From: Norana najaformis
Lineage: Eukaryota > Annelida > Clitellata > Crassiclitellata > Hormogastridae
Assembly: GCA_964023275.1 (NCBI GenBank)
Contig: OZ029927.1
Span: forward strand, 12,937,226-13,001,225
Direction of reading: 5' to 3'
Length of the DNA: 64,000 nucleotides
Shown here in pieces: positions 11,501-23,500 of the stretch. The notes beneath the pieces are model-generated. The model was not told the DNA's origin. It was given only the letters and a program-made list of their open reading frames with translations, and made no database searches. Both the position numbers and the translations under genes were made by a program. Within the stretch, counting starts at the first letter, position 1. Every line of letters starts with the position of its first letter.

Positions 11501-14500
11501 CATTTCTGCCGTTATCTTGCATACTCCTGGGGCCTTGCCTTTTTTAGTTCAGTTGTACCTAATATTTGTTAAACATTTTCGTCGCCACTTGCATCATTTT
11601 GTAATAGGTAGCCCTAATTTAGCGGGACTTAGGTCCCTTTTGGGTCTACCATTTGTATCCCAACAATCTATACAATGGTCAATGTATTTGTCCTTGTGTT
11701 TTTTTTGGAATCAATAAAGTTTTCATTCAGTTCATTCATTCAATACAGAGGAATGCGTCCAGGAATAGATGAATTTTTGATTAACTAGAGTAACATCAAA
11801 ATGCATTTTTATGTAAGCAAGAAATTGTGTATGCTGCTATGCAAGACTTTTCTGTAAAATGTGCTAAGTTTAGTATAGTTGTCTGGTAGGTTTCTGATCA
11901 ACCAGACAAAATGTTGTAGAAGTCTCTATATTTAATAACTTTTTTTTAAATGTCATTTTTCTGTAATGTCATCTTTTGATTTAGGCTGAAAAACCTGACA
12001 TTATGTTAGCGGTTATCTGTGGGTCGTTGCACGTTGCGGACTTTGCAATCATTAGAAGCTTCCAGAACTTCCAGAGTACACTTGAGAGGTGAATATGTTT
12101 CTTTTCCAATGAAAACCCACTACTTAAAGAAACAAATGATCAAACACAATTGAATTATTTCAGAATTTTATTTTTGACATTTATTGTGAATTTCTGTTTG
12201 ACATGTGTTATGTGTTATATGGCAATTCGGTGTTTGTATGTGTATGTGTGTATGTAGATATATTGATTCTTTAGACTGTGATGAAGTTCTAAGGTTGAAT
12301 ACTTACTTAGGTTCATTCTGCTAAGCTAGTGTTGATTACACCAGAAAGTCATTCTAATGCTATCTTTGGGAAGAACAGCCTTATATCCAGGTCATGTTAT
12401 AATGACTATTGTCCTTTATCATCTTATATCTGATTGCTGGTTATATGCTGAAGCATTTTATAATTAGTTTATTTTCTAAAGCCAAATTAAATTTGGGACC
12501 CATGTACATGATCGTTTTGTATAACAGCCTGTGTTATAATAAAGCATGTTATCATGTGTGAATGGGTTAGTATCTGGACTACTTATCTAAAGGGTTACTT
12601 GAATTACATTGGTGCAGATTTGAGTGCCATTCACCTGAATGTTTCTTAACTGATCAAGATTCGGTTAGAAACATTGGGTAAATAGATCGTGTTTTTCTTT
12701 GTTAGGGGTCAGGTTATGCCTGCTAATTCCCTGAAGCACTCCATTGCAGTGGAATTGATTCATGAAGGATTCAAGTATACTGTCAGTGTAAGTAATTTGG
12801 TTGTCCGTTGCATTGATTCATGAAGGATTCAGGTATACTGTCAGTGTAAGTAATTTGGTTGTCTGTTGCATCGATTCATTAAGAAATAGCGTATTCATCG
12901 AGGGCTTTTCATTAAGGGAGTAGCATTTTTGTTGAAACAAGTATTAAGTGAAATTAAAGTGAGTGAAATGATTCTTGAAGGAAAAATAAAGTTGAGGAAT
13001 TGAACCATTTTAGTAATTACCATAATAATTGAACTAAAGAATTGATCAGAATTGTTCAGGAGTATTGTAGCGCAAGTAAATGAATGTCAGTTAAATATCT
13101 GCTCATTGTGAATTCCAAAATGTATTTATTACTAATATATTATTAAATTTTTTATATGTATATTACTGAATATTATATAAATATGTGTATTTTACTAATT
13201 ACTATGATATATGTGTATATTATATATAAATGTATGTATATTACTAATTACTAAATTATCTGTCATAAATTCTGAAATGCCTTAACATCTGTGTAACAGG
13301 TCACAAAAACAAGTCTGATTGCTTACTTCATCTGCATGAACAATTCGTATGTAGAGGTTGAGGCATACAGGTCAGTGGCTAACAATTATTTAATTAATTT
13401 GATTTGAGTGTTTAAACACATGATGGTTACTGATATTATTACAGTTGAAGGAGCTTTAATTTTAAAAGGAGATTAATGTTATCGGCTTTATTTTATAATT
13501 AAACTATTGGTCTTCTTAGCTATGTGGCAGTTTAGGAGATTTGTTTGCCGAATCCTTTTATATGCATTTAATTACGTCAGCATTTCTGAGAAAATTCAAA
13601 CAGATGTTTTGTTTATTTAACAGACTCAGTGATGGTGGAATGTTGGTGTCGTTGGATGGTTCAAGTTGCACGACGTACATGAAGGAAGAAGCGCACACCT
13701 ATCGTATCGTCATTGGAAACAGGACATGCGTATTTGAAAAAGAGAATGATCCAACACTTTTGCGGTAATAAATACTCTGAAAGTATCTAGGACTAAGTAT
13801 TGATTCAAGTATACTGTCTGTTTAAGTAATTTGGTTGTTTGTTGGGTCAGTTCGTAAAGGATCCTGGTAAACTGTCAGTGTAAATAATTTGGTTGTCTGT
13901 TGGATCGATTCGTAAAGGATTCAAGTATACTGTCAGTTTAAGTAATTTGGTTGTCTGTTTGATCGATTCGTAAAGGATTCAAGTATACTGTCAGTTTAAG
14001 TAATTTGGTTGTCTGTTGGATCGATTCGTAAAGGATTCAGGAAAACTGTCAGTGTAAGTAATTAGTTGTCTGTTGCATCGATTCGCAAAGGATTCAAATA
14101 TACTGTCAGTGTAAGTAATTAGTTGTCTGTTGCATCGATTTGCAAAGGATTCAAATATACTGTCAGTGTAAGTAATTAGTTGTCTGTTGCATCGATTCGC
14201 AAAGGATTCAAATATACTGTCAGTGTAAGTAATTAGTTGTCTGTTGCATTGATTTGTAAAGGATTCAAATATACTGTCAGTGTAAGAAATTTGGTTGTCT
14301 TTTGCATTGATTCATTAAGATATAGCATATTCATCAAGGGGTTTTTCATCAAGGGAGTAGCATTTTCATTGAATCAAGTATTAAGTGAAATTAAAGTGGT
14401 GAAATGATTCTTGAAAGAAAAGTAAAGTTGAGAAATTGCACCATTTTAGTAATGAAGGTCAATCCTTATTCCCCAATCATCACTATACAACTAGATTGTC

Positions 14501-17500
14501 TGATTGCCATTCTTTGGTTGTCCTGCAAACTTGGGCTGTTCTAGAACTAGAGATGAATGAGCTTTTGCTGTTGCTGGACCTAAATTTTGGAATCTTTCCC
14601 TGCCTCTGTTCATTTTGCTCGTCTGCTTGTGTCATTTAGTCTCGACTCAAGACTTCCTTTTAGCTGGCTTATCCACCATAGGCCGTCTGTATGTCTCGGC
14701 AGGCTGACCTCCTGGCTATGGAATTGATGGCTTGGTTTGGGTGCACCATTGGTTGAAGCCTTGTGCACTGGACACTGGAGCTATAGAAGTTGCTGATTAA
14801 TAATAATAGTAATAAACTTTGATGTTGCTTATGAAGCGTTCTAGTTTTGCTTTTGAAAAATTTTCTACAACCTAAAGATAAGGGAAGGAATGTTCACATT
14901 TGAAACTTAATTACGGTACTAATTTTTGTTTTTGTCTTTGAACATTTGTTTTATTTTGCTGAAATTCTCAGATCACCATCAACTGGAAAACTGCTGAGCT
15001 ATACCGTAGAGGATGGGGCTCACGTTCGTGCTGGTGAAGTTTATGCAGAGATTGAAGTCATGAAGATGGTGATGGAGCTACGAGTTACGGAGACGGGATG
15101 GTAAGACTGTGATTGGGGTCATTTGGCATTCTTTTTCTGTTATGTATGTATGTATCTGTCTGTAGGACCTTTTGGGAACCTCACTTAGGCATTAAAATTT
15201 TTCTGTCCTTGAGTTTCAGAGGTGAATTATTACTGATTGATAATTAATAGGTTACATATGCAGAGGGATGTCACACAAATAAAAGAAAAATGTTGAAATG
15301 TCACAAAAAGTGTTGCTAATAGTTTTTATTCTTTGTAATAATAGTAGTAATAATATTATTAAAACCAAGTTATAATTGCCAGTACGTGTGCGTATGTGAT
15401 ATTGTAACTTTGTTCGAACGGTCGAAATATGCGCAACCTGATTGTCAGTGTGTTGGAGTGCCACAGATTCATATGTTTACATCTGCCAAAGGTCTTTTCA
15501 GCTGTGGGAAGACTACAGTTGATAGAAATACATAACTGAGTGATTAATTAACCTTTCATTAAATTTAGTTATAATCAGTGGATTTCTTTCTGCTGTGTTT
15601 TATAATTAGAGTTTTTATAGCAGGGTAAGACTTGTTTATTGTTATGTTATTAGCATTCACTTTGTGAAGCGACCAGGAGCTTCTTTGGAGTCAGGAAGTG
15701 TCGTTGCCCGGCTCCAGTTGGATGATCCGTCTCGAGTGCAACAGGTGGCTGCAACGATTCAAGTTTTCTAGCTGTTTAGTGGATAATTGGATTTCTGTGG
15801 TCAGTTAGGCTTCTGTGAGACACTTGTGTGAGAATATTTCATGGCCTTGTTTCATTTGGTGGGAGTATAGTAGAATTATGTGGAGGTGACTACATAGCAA
15901 TCAGATTTCTTTTTCTAGTCAGGCTTGTATCTGTGGAAGAGTGATGCTTTGTAGTTTGGATATTGGGACTGTTGCATTCATTCTTTTATTTCTTATTTAT
16001 GTGTAGTGCTGACATTTAATGAGAAGCTTCATTCTGCCAATACTGCCAAGCAGTTGTACGTGAAAGACTTGCCCAGGGTCTGTGCACAGTGACGATATTA
16101 GAGAAGGCTTGAACCGGCACACTCCGCATTAATAGATAGATCTGTATAGTTCAATCTGTAGTGGCTCTGGGCTGCTTGGCAGTTGCAATTCTATCTTATT
16201 ATGGTTTCTTGCTTTGTGATTTGAAAGCCATTTTCTGATGAATGTTGCACTGACTGAGTTGATGATAACAGTGATGAAGGTTTTCAAATTCTTTATTAGG
16301 CTGAGATCTTCAAGGGTCAACTGCCAAAAACGGACAACCCAACCCATCATGGAGACAAGCTCCACCAGATCTTTGACAACACAAGAGCATCTCTTGATCA
16401 GCTTCTGGCCGGCTATTGTCTTCCAGATCCATTCTTCAAGGACAGACTTGAACATGACGTCAAAACACTGCTGAAGTGTCTTCGAGATCCAGCCCTCCCA
16501 CTCTTCAAACTCCAGGTTGGTGTCTCTTTTTATTTCACTTTAACCAAGTAACCAGGTTTTAGGACTCTACTTTTCATAGCCTACTTGTAAAGAATTATAT
16601 TGGCTTCGTTCATTCATTCAGTTCATTATATAGCATCCGTTCAAAATATCCACCCATGGGCGCTTCCAGCCCTGGCAGAAGAGAACAGTTTTAAAATGTT
16701 GGTGAAAGGTGTATGTAGTGTTCTTGGTCAAAGGACAAGCAGATGCAGAGGAAGGCCATTTTCAGGTAGGTGGTCGAGCCAATGAAAAGGTACGATGTTG
16801 CACTGTCAAAGTGTATGCAAGAGGAATAACAAGTTCAGCTCAGATTGTGAAGTGAAGATTTTACAGCTAGCCAATCTTGAAACGGGCAATAAAACTCTGG
16901 CAAGTAGGCATGGACAGCACCCAACTGGCATCAGAAGATCCACATCAGAGTGTTAAAATTAGTGCGCTTTGAAACAGGCTTAACTAAGTCTTGATCATAG
17001 CTAATTGTGAATATAGTAATATGTTTCTGTGCATTATTTGCTTCAAAATTTTCACTAACTTTAAGAGGTGCTATATAAATTAACTTTTTATTTACACTGC
17101 ATTGTTATAGAACTATTTATGATAAGGCTCTTTATTCCGAACTGTTTTACCATTATTTTTATTTTGTGTGTAAGTGATAATAGGATAAGACTTATTTTCT
17201 ACTAAATTATGGTTAATATTGTGTTTCTAAATATATGGCACTGAGTTTTTGTTGTCTAAAGGAGCTCATCTCGATGATTTCTGGGCGTATTCCACATGAA
17301 GTTGAGTTATCGATCCGTAAGCTCATGGCTACTTACGCTGGCAACATCACTTCAATTTTATGCCAGTTTCCTAGCCAACAGGTGATTCTTGAATTTATTG
17401 GTTTTCTGTTTCAGTTTTATTATTTCTCATTTTCATTGCATTACCTAATACTGAAGTAGTTCAACAATTTTGCTTCTAGTCTAAAATACCATTAACCCAT

Positions 17501-20500
17501 TTATTATTGTGCCCTGAGTTCTTCTGTTTATTTTACTTATTTGTTGTGTAAAATTTTGAACTTCTTATGTTTTATTTCATTTTTGTCTGGTTCCTTCAGA
17601 TTGCCAACATAATTGACAGTTATGCAGCCACGTTGACCAAAAGAGCTGACCGTGACGTATTCTTTATGACCACCCAAGGAATTGGTGAACTGGTTCAAAG
17701 GTCAGTGATCGTGTTTTTCAAAACAGGATACTTCTTTGAGTGGCCTTTTCTGGGATACAGGGACCAGGCGCATATGCAATGGTCTAGCAGTTTTTGTTAT
17801 TAAAGTTTAATGCAGATGTTTTTCCAATGTTGTCATGTGCTGCAAAATTTATAACATTACATTTCCTTTTTAAACTGCATGCTGCAGCTCTCTGGAAGAC
17901 ATTCTGTTTGTAAAGAATTGCGATGTTTCTTTTCATCTCAGACTGGTGCTATATAAATGTTCAGCTATACTGCTTGGCATTACGTGTTAATTATTCAGTT
18001 ACATTGTATAAATTTAGTGAGAAATTTTAAATAACAAGAAAGGTTTCATATATGATGTTTCTGGTGTATAGCTATCGTAATGGCATCCGCGGCTACATGA
18101 AAAGCGTCGTGCAGGAGTTGTTACGTGGCTATCTCAAGATCGAAACGCAATTCCAGCAAGGTCAGTTGAAAGAAACTTCACAAAATTCACTGATTATTTA
18201 TCCTGCTTTAATTTGTGTACATTTCAATGAGTTGTATGAATGTATGTATGTACCAGAACATTTGTACGGCACTTTTCTAGAACCTCGCACAGGCAGTATA
18301 CAAATGTTTGTATTTTGTTTATATTCAGTTGTAATTGTTAGCTGGCATGGTTAACAAGGGGCGGTTCGGTGGCCGATTGGTAACACGCTGGCACGAAGAG
18401 CGGAAGGAAGCGGGATCGAATCCCGCTTGCCCCATAAAGGTCGACTCAGCCGCTACTCGCCAGAGGGCAGTAGTAAAATGAGTAGCAGTTTCACTGCGTA
18501 GATAACCTTGGGTTCGGCGGGTAAGACTTGCCATCTACCGCCGATGTATGGTCACTAGTGGCCACCTAAGGACTGATGGCATTGAAACCGGAGATCAGTA
18601 CCGGCACCTACGGGCGTTGAACCCATGGTGGAATCTATCTATCTATCTATGGTTAACAAACAGGTCTTTGACAATACTGTTTAATTGGCGTATATGCATA
18701 TATATATATATATATATATATCTGCATGTTAAATGAAGTGTGCTGCTGTTAATACACACACACATATAGATGTATTTGTGTGTATTTGATGTGTTCTGAC
18801 CATTGTCCGTGTGTTATACAGGCTCTTATGACAAGTGTGTGGCCTTGCTGAGAGAAAAGAATAAGGATGACATGGCCGCCGTCACTTCTGCCATTTTCTC
18901 ACATTCCCAAGTCAGCAAGAAGAACCTTCTGATCATCAGCCTAATCGTACGTTCACAGAGATTTCTGATTTGCAGCAATCATTTGATTTCATCTCCAGGC
19001 TTGAGATTTCTCGTTGTGGAGGAGTATGAGAGCTGACCATTGTTATCTTTGCTGAAATAAAGCATTGTCTTAGTTATTATTTTAGTTTATTATTATGTGA
19101 TGTTTTAATGAGGTGTTCTAGTCTAATCTAATGTTCAATTTTAATGTAACTTATTACAGAGAAAATGTGTAGGACCGATCCTTTCAAAATCAGCAGATCA
19201 TAGAGACTAAAAGACAAGCTACTGAAGATGAGCAATCCTGTTAAAACTGTCTCTTTTGCTAGGTCAGGATTGGGGTGACTCTGACTAGATACTTTGGAGG
19301 GGTGCTTTACAAAAGCTACAAATGAAGGAATGAATGAATCTGAAAAACTAAATTTAAATCCAAACCTTAACTGTAATGTAGAACTGGATATTCAAACCAG
19401 CTGTTAATGTCAGGGAGTTTGGTATGGTTTACAGTGCCTCTGAGAAGCTTTGGTAGTGTGGTATGTCCATTATTTGCTATTACATTTTATATTTTGATTG
19501 GTTGGTCTGACGACCAACCCATTGATCAATCCTTTGATAGAGGTTACATACATACATTACCTACAGGTAAGGGTTAGTGACTTGGTGGTTGAGATGGGTT
19601 TTCATTTTGTGTTAGGATCATCTGTGTGGAAAGGAACCTGGTCTGTCCGAAGATATCCAGTCCCTGTTGCACGAGTTCACTGCGCTTAACAAGACTGAGA
19701 ATGCCAAGGTGGCTTTAAGAGCTCGACAGGTTTGTCCAACTCTCCGTAGCAGGTTTTTCCACGCTAAGACATTGTTAGGTAATAAGGTACTGACACAAAA
19801 TAGTTCGTTCGACAGGGGGGGTGGATTCGACCTGGCCTGTGTGGCCCAGGACTTACTTTGCCTATGTTGGACCCAATAGCTGGAATCGCCTTTCCCGAGA
19901 GCTCCGGCTAGAATTCCTCAGTTTGTCTCTTCCGCAGTTTCGCAAGCGCCTGAAGTCTGTATTATTTGCCAGTGGTCTCACTGGTTCGGGTCGGGAGCGC
20001 TTCTGATGAGTCTATTCTTGAAGTGGCGCTTTATAAATGTCAGATTACAATTACAATTACAAAAAATTACAATTACAAAGGATGACGTCGAGGATGGCGT
20101 ACAGTTAAAGAAGGCTCTCGAGGCCTAGACGTCGAAGACCGTGCTGCAGGCGGAGACGGCGAGGCACGGACCGTCGAATACAGCGGCGGAGACGGTGAAC
20201 GAGACGTAGACCGTACTGCAGGCGGAGACGGCGAGACACAGACCATCGACTCAGGCGAAGACGGCGAGGCATTGACCGTCGATGATAGCGTCAAGGCTGA
20301 GTCGGTGACCGAGGCGAAGACGGCGAGGCACAGACCGTCGAATACAGCGGCGGAGGCGGTGAACGAGGCGTAGACCGTCGACTCAGTCGCAGACCGTCGA
20401 CCCTGGCGAAGACCGTGCTGCAAGCGGAGACGGCAGACCCAGGCGACGACCGTGCCGCCGGCGGAGACGGCGACCCAGGCGAAGACCGTGCCGCCGGCGG

Positions 20501-23500
20501 AGACGGCGCCCCAGGCGAAGACCGTGAGGCGGAGATGGCGACACAGGCGACGACCGTGCCGCCGGCGGAGACGGCGCCCCAGGCGAAGACCGTGCTGCAC
20601 GCGAAGACGGTGACTCAGGCGACGACCGTGGAAGATAGAATCACACACATAAGTCATTGTTTAAGAAGACGGTCCCGGCTTAGTCATTCCTTGGGTATAA
20701 AAAACGCCACTGGCAACGCATTAAAAGGTGTGAAGAACGTTCGTTGCACAGGTAATAAATAATGACTCGCCAGTTGGCGACACCGAGGCGTAGCAGTCAC
20801 AGTTTTGTGACAGTACTAAAGTTGGCTGCAGCTTAATAGTGCCTCAGTAAAATAGTTTACTTTCAGTTATATTTTCTGGTATGCCATGAGATGTCATTAA
20901 ACTGGGGATTAATAAAATAATAAATATTTTCTGGTGGTTTTTACAGACCAGTAGTAACTAAATTCTTTAATTTTTTAAGGGCCTATTTAATTTTGACTGT
21001 AATATTTTTTATAGATTCTTATAGCTGCTTATCAGTCGCCATACGAACTGCGACACAACCAAGTGGAGTCCATCTTTCTGTCAGCTATCGACATGTTCGG
21101 TCATCATCTGTGCCCAGAAAATCTCCAGGTATATGTTTAAGCCAGTTTTTTTAAAACTACACTTGATATGTTCTTGGTTCATGCTAGACAAAGTTAACTA
21201 CACCATTTCATGACATAACAGTTTTTTGGTAGGTGGAATTGTAATTTTAATTTGAGGTTTATAAAGCGCCTCTTAGAGGATAAACTCAACAGAGGTGCTT
21301 CCGACCCGAAAAAGTAAAATCACTGTTAAACAGTACAGTCTTCAGGCTCCTGTGGAACATTGAGAAAGGAGAAAGGAATAACGAAGTGACCTACTGATGA
21401 GGAAAACCAGAGTGATTTGTGTTTATATTTAAACGACTGATTGCATTTATCAGTTAATTGGTTGAGACTGGTTTTGATTATATTTTTTATGTATCTTTTT
21501 ATGTGTTGTGGTTGCCATTTTTTTGCAGAAACTCATTACTTCCGAGACTTCGATATACGACGTTATCCAGGAGTTTTTCTATCACAGCAATGAATTGGTT
21601 CGAATGGCGGCTCTTGAGGTTTGATCTTAATTCTGTGTCTTATAAACTGAAAATGCTTATTATTCGTTAATTCATTCACTCATTCACTAGATACCTTGTA
21701 GAAGCACTTCCAGCTCAGCTTTTGTGATGGAGGAGTGTTTTCGAGGTACTACATGAAGCGGAATGTTCAAACAGCATGCACTATGGGCTTTTGTGTTAGA
21801 AGTACTGTCTTTTGCATAATCCTATAGACAATTCTGGAGTTTAATTTGTTGCTTGATTTCTAGCTTATTGTTGTAAATTAACGCATAACGATAACTGTAC
21901 TGAACTGTATGTTTGATTTGTAACATGATATGTTGAATTTTGGATCAATACAAGAGTCAATCAATCAATCAGTCATAAGCCTTGATTGTAAGCTGCTTTG
22001 ATTTCTCCAGGTGTACATACGCAGAGCATACACTGCCTACGAACTGAGCTGCATCCAGCACAATCGCTTGGAGAGTGGCCACTGCGTCACGGACTTTATG
22101 TTTCTGCTGCCCAGTTCACATCCAAACAGGTCACCAGAACTTCCTTTCTAGATGGTTCTGCAGCAGTTGAAGCCCTGCATTAATTTCTAATTCTAATATT
22201 TAAGGTTCTTAAATTGCTAGTCATTTTACAAGATCTGCTTGTTTCTTTTGTTCGTATTTGAGATTTGGAAGAATTTTCTATAAGCATGCAGTTGGCTAAA
22301 TTAAACAATTTTAGTTGATTTATTTTAGTCATTTATGTCACATTAGTCAGTGAAAACTCCTTGATGGAACTTTCGCCTCTGAATGTAACATCCTGATGTA
22401 TATTTCTCATGTAGTGTAAGGTAAATTTGTATACGCACGTAACAGTTTTATGAGCCTCTTTGAGACGCTCTAAAATGAGTCGCAGTGAACCCCTGTGTAG
22501 ATGTTGATTTTCAACATACACGATTTTGATTTTGAAACATATTTGGCTGCCTGGCATTGCTTTACATTACATTACACCACATCAGATTACATCATGTTAG
22601 AGTGATTCTGCTCTTGTAGGTTGAGCGTGCAGAGGCAAACGTCGTCTGTTACCCTTCCAAGGGTTGCCAGTTTCAGTGATGATTCGAGCTTTGGCGCTCT
22701 CGATCAGCTTGTTTGCCAGAGAATGGGCGTCATGGCTGCTTTTGCATCATTTGAGGAATTCACCCTGTAAGTAAAGAATCTTGTGTGGCTCAGAACGTAT
22801 TTAACACCATGTTACGATACAAATTACGAATAACTGTACACATGCACATTTGCGTATACATGCTTTATGAATAACTGGCAGTTCATGCCAAAATATTTGA
22901 GTGCTGTGTACATGTGCTTTATGATGCATCTTGAGCTGTTTGTAATTTCAGTTGCTTTAATGCCGTCTTGGAGCGATTTAATAGCCCGCCGGGAAGCCCC
23001 AATGATTGCAGGGGCTTTGCTGATCACACACTTGATAGGGTATGTAAAAGGTTAATTTTTTATTGAGTGCAAATCTTTCTTGATAAATTGTTTTGAAGTT
23101 CTGCTTTTACCACTTAATGATTTTTGTAGCTACGGTAAGATTATTACTCATTGTAAAAATTGCAACCAAGCTTGGCACGCTTACGATGAATATGACAGAG
23201 CTTAAGCACTGATTTTTACAGATATATTCAGGAATTTGGAACTATTTGTCACCTGTTATTGGAACTTTCTCATGATTCTTTGAGGTGTTACTGTTTCATC
23301 TTTTGTGGAAATCAGATAATTACCTTATTTGGCACATTTCATTAATATATTCTGTATAACCTAATGTTTAAATAGAATTCTAATCAATGTCTTGACTGAT
23401 ATATTTTCCAGAGTAAAGTTGATGAACCAATCCACATTCTCAACATAGCCATTCGATATGATAAAAAAGAAGATGACGATGCTTATGCTGCAACGTTCGA

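Noticed and set aside
18356-18440. Possible tRNA gene
   Set aside because: A and B boxes are present, but no complete cloverleaf follows and the unit continues into a SINE body with an ATCT tail.
20073-20657. 194-codon minus and 115-codon plus frames in the GC-rich repeat
   Set aside because: Both come from a 30-36 bp tandem repeat whose period is a multiple of three. Composition is low complexity and there is no splice or family support.
20640-20820. Possible retroelement LTR edge with a TATA-like word, AATAAA and a TGGCGACACC word
   Set aside because: No partner repeat, no matching ends and no coding region nearby. Too weak to call.
22867-23055. 62-codon ATG frame overlapping exon 27
   Set aside because: It is another frame of the ACC exon 22952-23039. 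The family-matching frame reads [18 protein letters not shown].
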